Positions 16,196 to 22,672 of a stretch of DNA of 54,913 nucleotides are shown here, in pieces. Source of the DNA: a virus; the IMG/VR virus record IMGVR_UViG_3300044695_005573, positions 1 through 54,913 of that record; one strand, written 5' to 3'. Under the pieces are notes generated by a model. The model worked only from the letters and a program-made list of their open reading frames with translations. It ran no database searches and was not told where the DNA came from. The translations under genes and the position numbers were made by a program. Within the stretch, counting starts at the first letter, position 1, and each line of letters begins with the position of its first letter.

Positions 16196-17659
16196 TCAGT
16201 AGTATTCAGGAGCAAGCGTGCGTCCAGACGGCTCCGGTTTCTCGTCCGTGTTCAGCGTCACGAAGTTGCCCTGACGGAACCGCATGATCGCCTGCGTCGT
16301 CGAGTCGACCATGTCGTCGTTATCGCCGTTCGGGAACGCAGCGCACTCCTCGACCAGCTCTTCCGCCCAATCAGTGTCCGGGGCCCAGACCATCCCCGAC
16401 TCAAACACAGGCGCCACCGCATGCGCCCGGCTGATCTTGTCCGTGCCCGAACGACGACCGCCAGGGGTGTACATGGTGACAGGGATGCCCAGCCGCCGCA
16501 GCTCCTGCTGGAGCGTGACACCCGTGGCCTTCGCCTCGATCAGCACATTATCAGGATTCCAGTGCTTGTACTCGTCCTTTGCAATGCGCTTGAGCTCCGG
16601 GAAGTCCCACCGGCCTCGTACAACATCCAACAGGATGATGTTCGGCCCCGAGTCCTGGTCCGGGTAAAACACTCCCCAGGTCGTGATCACCGAGAAGTCC
16701 GCCGTCTCCTTCTTGCTGTAGGCCGTGTCATAGCTCTGGATGATGTAGTTCACAAGCGGGGGATTCGGATCCGGCCAGACCCGCCACCACTCACGCTTGA
16801 GGATTGCACCCTCGTCGTTTGTCGGCTGCTGCTGGTACATCGCGTTCCACTTCTGGACCGATAGCGATGCCTTGACCGATTCCAACTCCTCGAGCTTCCA
16901 GAACTCCGGCCACAACGGCTTGCCACTCGGCAGGATCGCCGGGAACTCAATGACCTCCCACTTGTCCGCGCCACGGCTGGCCTGCGCCTTGAGCAGCCGG
17001 GCCGTCAGGTCCTTCGTTCCCCAGCGCGTCATCACGAGCACGATCGCACCGCCCGGCTGCAAACGGGTACGCGGACCGCCCTGGTACCAGTCCCAGGCGT
17101 TATCTAGCGCAAGCTCCGACAGCGCGTCCTGTTCCGAATGCGGGTCGTCGATGATCAAGATGTCCGCACCGCGGCCGGTCACGGCACCGCCCACGCCGAC
17201 TGCAAAGTAACTACCGCCCGCGTTCGTGTCCCACCGGCCGGCAGCCTTGCTGTCCTGCTTCAGGACCACCTCGGGGAACAGCTCCTTGTAGCGGTCACTG
17301 TCCATCAGGTCACGCACCTTGCGGCCGAACTTAACGGCAAGCTCCGCCGTGTGCGTCGCCTCAAGGGCCTGAAGGTTGGGGTTACGGCCCATCAGGTACG
17401 CGGGCAGCAGATACGACGCAAACTCCGACTTGGTGTGACGGGGCGGCATGTTCACGATCAGCCGCTTCAGCGTCCCGCTGGCAATGCGGTCAAACGCACT
17501 CGCCATGCGCCGGTGATGCTCGCCCAGGATTGCCGAGGGCCACACATAGCGCACGAAGTCGATGAAGTTCTTGCGCGCCTTGTCCTGCGTGTCGAGCAGC
17601 ATCAGCCGGTATTCCAACCGCAGACGCTCCTCCTCGATCTCCTTCGGAACGGCGCTCAT
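16196..17659 (-). CDS. terL: Terminase large subunit (TerL)
   Basis: 487 aa from ATG at 17659. An in-frame GTG at 17698 would add 13 residues; neither has a strong ribosome-binding site. Visible motifs: Walker A-type MPPRHTKSEF (71-80), Walker B LIIDDPH (168-174), C-terminal nuclease acidic residues in SYDTAYSKK (Asp311) and VLIEAKATG (Glu375), and GDNDDMVDS near the end. It packages DNA into the prohead by ATP hydrolysis and cuts concatemers. The small subunit is encoded 5 kb away at 22596-23309. Start placement is the main doubt. Confidence 0.95.
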   Translation of the reverse strand: MSAVPKEIEEERLRLEYRLMLLDTQDKARKNFIDFVRYVWPSAILGEHHRRMASAFDRIASGTLKRLIVNMPPRHTKSEFASYLLPAYLMGRNPNLQALEATHTAELAVKFGRKVRDLMDSDRYKELFPEVVLKQDSKAAGRWDTNAGGSYFAVGVGGAVTGRGADILIIDDPHSEQDALSELALDNAWDWYQGGPRTRLQPGGAIVLVMTRWGTKDLTARLLKAQASRGADKWEVIEFPAILPSGKPLWPEFWKLEELESVKASLSVQKWNAMYQQQPTNDEGAILKREWWRVWPDPNPPLVNYIIQSYDTAYSKKETADFSVITTWGVFYPDQDSGPNIILLDVVRGRWDFPELKRIAKDEYKHWNPDNVLIEAKATGVTLQQELRRLGIPVTMYTPGGRRSGTDKISRAHAVAPVFESGMVWAPDTDWAEELVEECAAFPNGDNDDMVDSTTQAIMRFRQGNFVTLNTDEKPEPSGRTLAPEYY

Positions 17660-17678
17660 GGGGTCGAATTGCTTTTCA

Positions 17679-17716
17679 TATGCGCAAAATTTTTGCACAA
17701 GTTGACAAGTTGATCA
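17679..17716 (-). promoter_or_regulatory. Palindromes and direct repeat at the TerL start
   Basis: The 5' part of terL overlaps a near-palindrome TGCGCAAAATTTTTGCACA (17680-17698). Next to it is a directly repeated CAAGTTGA followed by TTGATCAA (17698-17715). Such a cluster can be an operator or a protein-binding site controlling late transcription. No clear -10/-35 pair is seen here. Confidence 0.4.
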
Positions 17717-17869
17717 ACCGGGGTGGTTTTTTTCTACCCGGGTACCCCGTTCTCTTTAGCCGCACATTGACTGTCTGAAATCAGGCATACGCCCGCGAAG
17801 CCAACAAAGCGGCCTGTTTTTTGGGCCCCGGGGCGCGGAATTCCCCTAGGCCGTGGCGCCGTGCAGCTC

Positions 17870-17903
17870 GCTCAAAGATTGTTCAAAGAATTGCTCAAAG
17901 ATT
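17870..17903 (+). repeat. Three tandem 11-12 bp direct repeats
   Basis: GCTCAAAGATT, GTTCAAAGAAT and TGCTCAAAGATT follow each other without gaps. They directly border the heptanucleotide array. Iteron-like sites of this kind can bind an initiator, repressor or the small terminase; no function is shown by the sequence itself. Confidence 0.7.
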
Positions 17904-18217
17904 ACGGCCCACGGCCCACGGCCCACGACCAGCGGGCGGCGGACCACGGACCACGGCCCACGACCAGCGGACGGCGGCCCACGACCAGCGGGCGGCGGAC
18001 GGCGGGCGGCGGACGGCGGGCGGCGGGCGGCGGACGGCGGACGGCGGGCGGCGGGCGGCGGGCGGCGGGCGGCGGACGGCGGGCGGCGGGCGGCGGGCGG
18101 CGGGCGGCGGGCGGCGGGCGGCGGGCGGCGGACCACGGACCAGCGGGCGGCGGACCACGGACCAGCGGGCGGCGGGCGGGCGACCACGGCCCACGACCCA
18201 CGACCCACGGCCATCGA
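17904..18217 (+). repeat. Heptanucleotide (7-bp period) repeat array, about 310 bp
   Basis: The stretch is built from 7-bp units, mainly GCGGGCG and GCGGACG in the middle and ACGGCCC, ACGGACC or ACGACCC at the edges. It lies in the 760-bp gap between the terL start and the clamp gene. The period of 7 makes several frames open, producing fake Pro/Ala/Arg/Gly proteins; I read no gene here. The G-rich plus strand could form quadruplexes. The remainder of the gap (18218-18370) shows nothing else I recognise. Confidence 0.85.
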
Positions 18218-18372
18218 TACCACGAACACCATTTCACGGCGCACGGGCCAAGGGCCAGGAACCTGGCAGGGAAAGCATCGGGGCGGCCCCCCAGGACGGG
18301 CGGGCATGGCCGACGGGAGGCGGCGCGATAGGCCGGGAAGGGTGCCGGATTAGATACCGGCGCCTAAGAGGC

Positions 18373-18398
18373 AAAAAAAGGGCCGCACATGGCGGCCC
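18373..18398 (-). terminator. Rho-independent terminator after the clamp gene
   Basis: In the minus direction GGGCCGC, a 5-nt loop and GCGGCCC are followed by seven T. It begins about 24 nt past the clamp stop codon and would end the early transcription unit before the repeat array. Confidence 0.9.
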
Positions 18399-18421
18399 CT
18401 CAGTTAGCGCACGGGCGGGGA

Positions 18422-19078
18422 CTAGGCGGCTTCAGCGGCTTCAGCGGCTTCAGCGGCTTCAGCGGGTTCGGTGACTTCAGCGACTGCGATCGCGGACGGT
18501 GTGACCAGCCATGAGGGGTTATCCAACGGTTGCGGGTCGCCGCGCATGGGCATGATTACGCCCACGGCGTCGCCCGTCAGTACAACACGCGCAGCGGCGT
18601 CGCCGTTATGCCGGATGCTGGGCGAGTAGGCTCCCCCTAGCAGCTTGTGAACCTTGCCGAACGCGCCGATATAGTCCGCGTTGAATTGCGACACCTCGCC
18701 GGACACGGTGAGCGGTACAACCCTGCGCCAGTCGGGATACTTATCGTCCATCAGCGGGGAGGATGACACGGTGCTACCGTTGTCAATCGTCGCCGTGCGC
18801 GTGGTCGGGTCAATCGTTACGGTGATAGGACGCTTCAATACAGCCTTGACGCCTTCCAACGCCTCGCGCCGGATGATGTACTGACCAGGTACGAGCGCGG
18901 GCGCGTCATCGGTCGCGGTGAGTGCCACGGCTAGCAGCTTATGGCCGTCCGTTGCAACGGCTACAGCATCTGATGCGCGAACATCAATGCACACGGAATT
19001 CAAATAGTGGCGGATGTCGTTCTTGCCCGCGATAACGAGCAACGCTTTAATGGTGTCGGCGGGGGTATGAAATTGCAT
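18422..19078 (-). CDS. Short beta sliding-clamp-like protein
   Basis: 218 aa. Residues about 1-60 (ALLVIAGKNDIRHYLNSVCI, then VAVATDGHKLLAV) resemble a DnaN clamp domain with its ATDGHKL signature. A further clamp-like domain follows (DKYPDWRRVVP, about 111-121). Bacterial beta clamps are about 365 aa with three domains; this has about two, like T4 gp45 (228 aa). The C-terminus is a run of Glu-Ala-Ala units from four 9-bp DNA repeats (about 18424-18460). It likely encircles DNA and tethers the phage polymerase. It has its own promoter and terminator. Confidence 0.8.
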   Translation of the reverse strand: MQFHTPADTIKALLVIAGKNDIRHYLNSVCIDVRASDAVAVATDGHKLLAVALTATDDAPALVPGQYIIRREALEGVKAVLKRPITVTIDPTTRTATIDNGSTVSSSPLMDDKYPDWRRVVPLTVSGEVSQFNADYIGAFGKVHKLLGGAYSPSIRHNGDAAARVVLTGDAVGVIMPMRGDPQPLDNPSWLVTPSAIAVAEVTEPAEAAEAAEAAEAA

Positions 19079-19130
19079 GGTAGTGTCCTCTTTCTAACTT
19101 TCTATGGCGGGGCGGGATGCCCCGACGCGA

Positions 19131-19160
19131 ATAGTAGCCGAAATCAAAAAAGGAATGCAA
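19131..19160 (-). promoter_or_regulatory. Promoter for the clamp gene, cassette A
   Basis: TTGCAT (19155-19160) and TACTAT (19131-19136) are separated by 18 bp. The 5' leader contains a GGGGCATCCCGCCCC hairpin and the conserved AGAAAGTTAGAAAG (19090-19103) ending in the ribosome-binding site GAGGA. Confidence 0.8.
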
Positions 19161-19163
19161 GCG

Positions 19164-19200
19164 AAAAAAAGGCCGCCGGAAAACAGCGGCACGGGCGGCC
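19164..19200 (-). terminator. Terminator upstream of cassette A promoter
   Basis: GGCCGCC and GGCGGCC pair across a 16-nt loop and are followed by seven T in the minus direction. The T-run abuts the TTGCAT of the next promoter, so one unit ends and the next starts within 40 bp. Confidence 0.75.
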
Positions 19201-19213
19201 CTTCATAAAGGGT

Positions 19214-19441
19214 CTACGCTGCTATCGTCGCGACATGGGGCGCGATGCGGAACGCGTCGCGGGTTGGCATATAGTCAAGGTGCCCGGCGGCTACCGCCCA
19301 TTGGCACTCCCGCAGGTGTTCAGCCAATGCAGCGTCAGCGTCGCCGTAGCTGTCGAAAGTTTCGGGGTCACCGTCTAGGCTCCACACATTCTCCCAATGG
19401 TTGCCGGTAAGGGTGAGCACTACCCATTGCTGCGCGGTCAT
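19214..19441 (-). CDS. Small hypothetical early protein, 75 aa
   Basis: The sequence starts MTAQQWVVLTLTGNHWENVW and is Ala-rich at the centre (DADAALAEHLRECQW). It looks like a small soluble protein, acidic overall. Its ATG overlaps the stop of the upstream gene (ATGA at 19441/19438), so the two are translated together. I do not recognise a family. Confidence 0.6.
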   Translation of the reverse strand: MTAQQWVVLTLTGNHWENVWSLDGDPETFDSYGDADAALAEHLRECQWAVAAGHLDYMPTRDAFRIAPHVATIAA

Positions 19442-19728
19442 GCCTTATCCTCCGCCTTAATATCGTCGAGCATATGCGTGGCGATCTCGTACCAGTTGAC
19501 ATCCTTCAGGAAGGCACGGGCGTAGTCCCCGGCGAGACATTCTAACGAGCCATCCTGCGTAACAACGCTATCGGCGTATTCTTCCAACAGTTGGCCAAGG
19601 CCGTAGGCGTCATCGTCGGCGACTTCGGTCGGGTACAAATCGCGGATGTCCAGACAGTCGAATATCTCTAGCGCAACGCGCCAAGTGGCGTAGTTAGTCC
19701 AGCCGTTGTACTTGGTGTCGGTCGTCAT
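19438..19728 (-). CDS. Small early protein (resembles DUF7249), 96 aa
   Basis: Start set at ATG 19728, preceded by AGAGGACAATCCACC. The opening TTDTKYNGWTNYATWRVALE is a pattern (NGWTNYxTWxVAL) seen in small phage and plasmid proteins, which I believe belong to DUF7249. The remainder is acidic and helical. It is first in a two-gene unit behind a cassette-type promoter. A takeover role is possible but not shown. Confidence 0.65.
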   Translation of the reverse strand: MTTDTKYNGWTNYATWRVALEIFDCLDIRDLYPTEVADDDAYGLGQLLEEYADSVVTQDGSLECLAGDYARAFLKDVNWYEIATHMLDDIKAEDKA

Positions 19729-19780
19729 GGTGGATTGTCCTCTTTCTAACTTTCTAGGGGGGCGGGATGCCCCGACGCGA

Positions 19781-19810
19781 ATAGTAATACGAAACAAAAA
19801 CGGGATGCAA
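19781..19810 (-). promoter_or_regulatory. Promoter, cassette B
   Basis: TTGCAT (19805-19810), an 18-bp spacer and TACTAT (19781-19786). From the T-run through the GGGGCATCCCGCCCC leader hairpin to AGAAAGTTAGAAAGAGGA it is nearly identical to cassette A. It drives the 96-aa and 75-aa genes. Confidence 0.8.
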
Positions 19811-19813
19811 GCG

Positions 19814-19850
19814 AAAAAAAGGCCGCCGCTGTATGGGGCGTCCGGCGGGC
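19814..19850 (-). terminator. Probable terminator of the gene at 19853
   Basis: A stem of 8 bp with one mismatch (GCCCGCCG against CGGCGGCC in the minus direction) is followed by seven T. It begins right after the stop codon and abuts the cassette B promoter. Confidence 0.6.
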
Positions 19851-19852
19851 AG

Positions 19853-20056
19853 TTACAAGGAAGGGGGCGCACCTTTAGCGATAGCGTTAAAGGCTAGCCA
19901 GTAATTCAGGGCGGCGCGATAGTCATCGCACCGAATCCGGTCATGCAGCTCGCCGCGTGCGTCGCGCACGAGCACGGTATAAGGCGCGTCATGGCTGGCG
20001 GTTTTCTCCAACATGGCTAGCCAGCCGTTACGGTGGATTTTAAGTTTAGTCTTCAT
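19853..20056 (-). CDS. Small hypothetical early protein, 67 aa
   Basis: Start set at ATG 20056. The sequence begins MKTKLKIHRNGWLAMLEKTA and continues with a mixed-charge helix including YRAALNYWLAF. Nothing recognisable beyond this. It follows the 75-aa gene by 19 nt and ends in a terminator, so it is the last gene of that unit. Confidence 0.55.
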   Translation of the reverse strand: MKTKLKIHRNGWLAMLEKTASHDAPYTVLVRDARGELHDRIRCDDYRAALNYWLAFNAIAKGAPPSL

Positions 20057-20075
20057 GCCTTGGGTGTCTCCGTAG

Positions 20076-20303
20076 TTACTGGGCGGTGATCTGGCAATAA
20101 TCGGCACAGTCATAGCGGCGGCCGACGGACATATAAAGAGACTTGCCGGACACCTTGAAAAACGGACGGCCAGCCGCAGCAAATTGTGCGGCGGTTTTCG
20201 GGGTTACTTTAGTAACACGCAACGCAGTAGCGACATAAATAGTTTTGCCAGACGCTAACGCATCGGTAATCCATGACAGGGTTTCGGCGGCGGGGTTTTT
20301 CAT
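20076..20303 (-). CDS. Small hypothetical early protein, 75 aa
   Basis: Start set at ATG 20303, behind AGAAAGGAGACGACACACC. The opening MKNPAAETLSWITDALASGK leads to a beta-type middle and a C-terminal Cys/Tyr patch (RRYDCADYCQI). No family recognised. It is the first gene behind the third cassette promoter. Confidence 0.6.
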   Translation of the reverse strand: MKNPAAETLSWITDALASGKTIYVATALRVTKVTPKTAAQFAAAGRPFFKVSGKSLYMSVGRRYDCADYCQITAQ

Positions 20304-20336
20304 GGTGTGTCGTCTCCTTTCTAACTTTCTATGGAG

Positions 20337-20366
20337 ATAGTACTCGAAAACAAAAACGAAATGCAA
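20337..20366 (-). promoter_or_regulatory. Promoter, cassette C
   Basis: TTGCAT (20361-20366), 18-bp spacer, TACTAT (20337-20342), then AGAAAGTTAGAAAGGAG (ending about 20314). Same architecture as cassettes A and B but without the GC-rich leader hairpin. Confidence 0.78.
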
Positions 20367-20375
20367 GCCCCCTTC

Positions 20376-20549
20376 CTATGTCTCGTCCTCTTCGATGCTC
20401 AAAGTCTCCTCCTCGTACCGCTCATCCTCGCCGTCACACAAGACACTAAAGTCCTCATGCGCGGCGACATACGCATCGTCCTCGTTCTCTGCCTCGACCG
20501 TCACCGTCTTGGTCACAGTTGCACGAATCGTCACTCTGTAGGTCTTCAT
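20376..20549 (-). CDS. Very small acidic early protein, 57 aa
   Basis: Start set at ATG 20549, coupled by ATGA overlap with the gene upstream. It begins MKTYRVTIRATVTKTVTVEA, a beta hairpin with alternating Thr/Val, then runs into a very acidic tail (ENEDDAYVAAHEDF, then EDERYEEETLSIEEDE). Small acidic proteins of this kind sometimes mimic DNA; that is speculation here. Confidence 0.6.
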   Translation of the reverse strand: MKTYRVTIRATVTKTVTVEAENEDDAYVAAHEDFSVLCDGEDERYEEETLSIEEDET

Positions 20550-20746
20550 GCCTCGTCCGCCTCGTTTTCGTAGGTGTGCCACGGGTTGCCGCAGTTATCC
20601 AAAATCTCGTCGTCGGTCATCTCTTGCAGTCTGCACACGATGGCGTGACGCAGCTCTTGCCCCGTGACCTCGCCTTCCGGCGAGTCGTTCTCCAGCTCGA
20701 AACCGAAAGCGAACGCGTGGTTGAACCGCGCCATATGCTTGCTCAT
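20546..20746 (-). CDS. Small hypothetical early protein, 66 aa
   Basis: Begins MSKHMARFNHAFAFGFELEN and carries EMTDDEILDNCGNPWHTYEN near the end. Acidic and probably soluble. It is linked to both neighbours by ATGA overlaps (20743-20749), part of a three-gene run of tiny genes behind the promoter at 21158. I recognise no family. Confidence 0.6.
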   Translation of the reverse strand: MSKHMARFNHAFAFGFELENDSPEGEVTGQELRHAIVCRLQEMTDDEILDNCGNPWHTYENEADEA

Positions 20747-21108
20747 GCCTTGTCCTCCCCGCCAAAACTAGCCGCGTCACCATCTGCATAGGCCAACGCC
20801 TCAGCAATGTAGCCGTGCGCCTCGCTGCCCTCTTCGACTAACCCATACGCCGCACGCAAAGCGGTCGCAATGCGAGTCAGTTTTTCGCCATCGCTTATCT
20901 CGTCGTCGTCCTCGTCGTCGGCGTCCCACTCTGTATAGTAAGAATCGCCCTCGCAGTCATCGCACCAGTCCTCCCATTCCTCGAGAGTGAAGTGCTTATG
21001 CAAGCACTCGTCGCTGCAGTAGTAAGCCCTGCCACCGTCGAAACAGTAGCCCTCGTTCATGCCCTTACCGCACTCCGAACAGGTGCGAGCGTGCTTCTTG
21101 TAGGCCAT
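20743..21108 (-). CDS. Zinc-finger early protein, 121 aa
   Basis: Begins MAYKKHARTCSECGKGMNEG. Cys residues at about 10, 13, 22, 31 and 35 (CSECGKGM, YYCSDECLHKHF) form a treble-clef-like zinc-binding N-terminus, and two more Cys lie in WCDDCEGD (about 48-51). A very acidic segment (DADDEDDDE) and a helical C-terminus follow. Such small phage zinc proteins often contact host DNA or RNA polymerase, but no target is known. It heads its operon, with AAAGGAGAAAGTCACC before the ATG. Confidence 0.7.
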   Translation of the reverse strand: MAYKKHARTCSECGKGMNEGYCFDGGRAYYCSDECLHKHFTLEEWEDWCDDCEGDSYYTEWDADDEDDDEISDGEKLTRIATALRAAYGLVEEGSEAHGYIAEALAYADGDAASFGGEDKA

Positions 21109-21157
21109 GGTGACTTTCTCCTTTCTAACTTTCTAGGGGGCACGATGCCCGAGATGA

Positions 21158-21185
21158 ATCCTATCAACTCGTCAACCGTTGTCAA
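21158..21185 (-). promoter_or_regulatory. Promoter of the zinc-finger operon, cassette D
   Basis: TTGACA (21180-21185), 16-bp spacer, TAGGAT (21158-21163), then the conserved AGAAAGTTAGAAAGGAG leader (21118-21134). The -35 element matches the sigma70 consensus better than the other cassettes. Confidence 0.72.
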
Positions 21186-21253
21186 CTACTTTCGATTCCT
21201 CTTCAACCTACCCTCCCCCGAACATCTGGCTTCTTTCTCCTTTCTGGTGAGAC

Positions 21254-21379
21254 CTAGCGGCCCCTTCGGTGCAGTATCGATTGCCAAAGCATGAAAAGTA
21301 CGAAACGCACAATGTTCTTTTTTGGTGGCGGTTCATCCGGTAGTTTCAACGGCCCCGGGGGGAACGGTTTCCTTTTCAT
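21254..21379 (-). CDS. Putative 41-aa membrane-type peptide
   Basis: Read from ATG 21379 to TAG 21254. A basic/proline N-terminus (MKRKPFPPGPLKLPDEPPPK) is followed by a hydrophobic stretch (VRFVLFMLWQSIL) and a basic end. It fills most of the otherwise empty 300 bp between the 65-aa gene and the zinc-finger operon promoter. No strong ribosome-binding site precedes it (GGTGG 10 nt upstream). The call is tentative; otherwise this gap holds only a small hairpin around 21404-21427. Confidence 0.35.
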   Translation of the reverse strand: MKRKPFPPGPLKLPDEPPPKKNIVRFVLFMLWQSILHRRGR

Positions 21380-21416
21380 TCGGGCGCCACCGGAAGTGCC
21401 CGGACAACATGAATGT

Positions 21417-21614
21417 TCATGTGTTGTCTCCCTCGCCGATAGTCTCCTCGTACTCAGTCCGCAACTCCTCCTCGTCCATGTTGCTGTAACCGATGAAGCC
21501 CGACTCTAGGTAGTCGCCAAGCAGCGCGGTGTCGCCGCGTGACATTGCTTCGCGGATGTAGTCAATCGCTTCGAGCGTCAACGCCTCAACCATTTCGGCG
21601 CGTGTCTTGTTCAT
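21417..21614 (-). CDS. Small helical early protein, 65 aa
   Basis: Begins MNKTRAEMVEALTLEAIDYI and continues with an acidic helical C-terminus (NMDEEELRTEYEETIGEG). No metal or membrane motifs. Coupled to the zinc-ribbon peptide upstream by ATGA overlap. Similar proteins occur in phage early regions; the role is unknown. Confidence 0.65.
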   Translation of the reverse strand: MNKTRAEMVEALTLEAIDYIREAMSRGDTALLGDYLESGFIGYSNMDEEELRTEYEETIGEGDNT

Positions 21615-21751
21615 GCAGCCTCCGATTCGCTTTCGTATGGTGCGGTTTCAATTCCGCAGTGCGGACAGTCATCGCTGCACTCGCATTCCCAACTGTCCTG
21701 CCACAATAGATCGCAGGATTCGCAAAAGTAGTAACTAGTGAGGGTGTTCAT
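21611..21751 (-). CDS. Tiny zinc-ribbon peptide, 46 aa
   Basis: From ATG 21751: MNTLTSYYFCESCDLLWQDS, then CECSDDCPHCG and an acidic end. Two CxxC pairs about 20 residues apart make a rubredoxin-like or zinc-ribbon knuckle. Both ends overlap neighbours by 4 nt (ATGA), which strongly supports that it is translated. Function unknown. Confidence 0.65.
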   Translation of the reverse strand: MNTLTSYYFCESCDLLWQDSWECECSDDCPHCGIETAPYESESEAA

Positions 21752-22185
21752 GCTGTCACCTGCTTAGTGTTCAAAGCCTCTGAAACGCAAACGCCTAGTG
21801 CGCTTGCCCCGGCTTCTACTATGTCTTCTCCCGGATAGACGCTGAAAATCACGCTATCGTCGCGCGCGCCATCGATCCACGCTTCGTAGGTGTCCGCTAC
21901 GCCGCAGTCGTCCGCTACGCCGCAGTCATCGAAAGCGTCCTCTTCTCCCAAATGCTCGACTACTTGATACACCACACGCTCGCATGAGTGTCGCGTCGAT
22001 CTGCGCGACCATCGCTGCTCGTTGGAGCCGACGATCCAGACCCAGCCGCCGTGGACTTGGGTTGCGTAGCCGCTGTAGGTCTCCACGCGATCACGAATTT
22101 GCTGCTCGTAGTCGCGCTCCGTTTCCTGCGACTCGTGGCCCCAATCACCGAAACGCTCGTCGTTTCGCACAATTTCATTTTTCAT
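21748..22185 (-). CDS. Hypothetical early protein, 145 aa
   Basis: Begins MKNEIVRNDERFGDWGHESQ. A Trp-containing middle (GGWVWIVGSN, RWSRRST) and a hexapeptide duplication DCGVAD-DCGVAD, encoded by an 18-bp tandem repeat at about 21894-21929, stand out. The C-terminus is Ser/Ala-rich. First of a three-gene overlapping set behind its own promoter. No family recognised. Confidence 0.65.
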   Translation of the reverse strand: MKNEIVRNDERFGDWGHESQETERDYEQQIRDRVETYSGYATQVHGGWVWIVGSNEQRWSRRSTRHSCERVVYQVVEHLGEEDAFDDCGVADDCGVADTYEAWIDGARDDSVIFSVYPGEDIVEAGASALGVCVSEALNTKQVTA

Positions 22186-22235
22186 AGCCTAGCCTCTTTC
22201 TGACTTTCTACGCTGGAACATCCCAGCCCCGCGAA

Positions 22236-22263
22236 TCTATACCAACGGCTCACGCCTCCGCAA
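22236..22263 (-). promoter_or_regulatory. Promoter of the 145-aa gene, cassette E
   Basis: TTGCGG (22258-22263), 16-bp spacer, TATAGA (22236-22241), then the leader variant AGAAAGTCAGAAAGAGG (ending about 22193). The -35 overlaps the last codons of the VRR-NUC gene. Confidence 0.65.
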
Positions 22264-22672
22264 GGGTGTACATCAGCATGTTCCACGGGACCGCACCGTA
22301 GTGATAGCCCACAACGGGGTCCGTATCGATGCCGGACTTCGCGAGCTCGAACACTTGTCGACCCGCATACAGCAACAACCGCCCTTCCCTCGAGGCCACT
22401 TTGCCGGGCGGCACATACAGCACCAAAATGAAGGTACGCACCCCAAGCTCCGCGTGCCGGGCGTGAAAGGCAATCTGATGCGGCGACAAAGCCACCTTGC
22501 GCCCGCGTTTCACCACCTTCAGCTCGACCGGGACAAACTCCCCCGTCTGCTTCAACGCGATGAAGCAGTCCGGGATGCCCAGATTTACCCGCGACTCAAT
22601 CCGGGTAATAAGGCAGTTTGGGAGGTTTTCCTTTAGCCTTTGGTACAGGCTTGTTTCGGGCTTTGACGGCAT
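22250..22672 (-). CDS. VRR-NUC family nuclease
   Basis: 140 aa from ATG 22672 (AGGAG 10 nt upstream). The opening MPSKPETSLYQRLKENLPNC leads into the catalytic core GIPDCFIALKQTGEFVPVEL with Lys two residues after the Glu, giving the D...ExK signature of VRR-NUC/PD-(D/E)XK enzymes. SPHQIAFHARHAELGV is a further family mark. VRR-NUC enzymes cut structured or branched DNA, so junction processing during replication or packaging is plausible. The start overlaps the end of terS by about 77 nt. Confidence 0.85.
   Translation of the reverse strand: MPSKPETSLYQRLKENLPNCLITRIESRVNLGIPDCFIALKQTGEFVPVELKVVKRGRKVALSPHQIAFHARHAELGVRTFILVLYVPPGKVASREGRLLLYAGRQVFELAKSGIDTDPVVGYHYGAVPWNMLMYTLAEA

Noticed and set aside
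17870-18217. Possible CRISPR array in the repeat region
   Set aside because: Repeats are 7-12 bp, directly adjacent without spacers of uniform size, and no cas genes are nearby (the Cas4-like nuclease at 37.9 kb is of the phage RecB/exonuclease type).
17821-18474. Several overlapping Pro/Ala/Gly/Arg-rich frames on both strands across the heptamer array
   Set aside because: A 7-bp period keeps three frames open at once; the translated products are only the repeat read out in amino acids, with no start context and no conserved domain.
21291-21509. 72-codon plus-strand frame in the gap before the 65-aa gene
   Set aside because: No promoter or ribosome-binding site, it overlaps the real gene at 21417, and composition changes abruptly; the minus-strand 41-aa frame in the same gap is a little more plausible.
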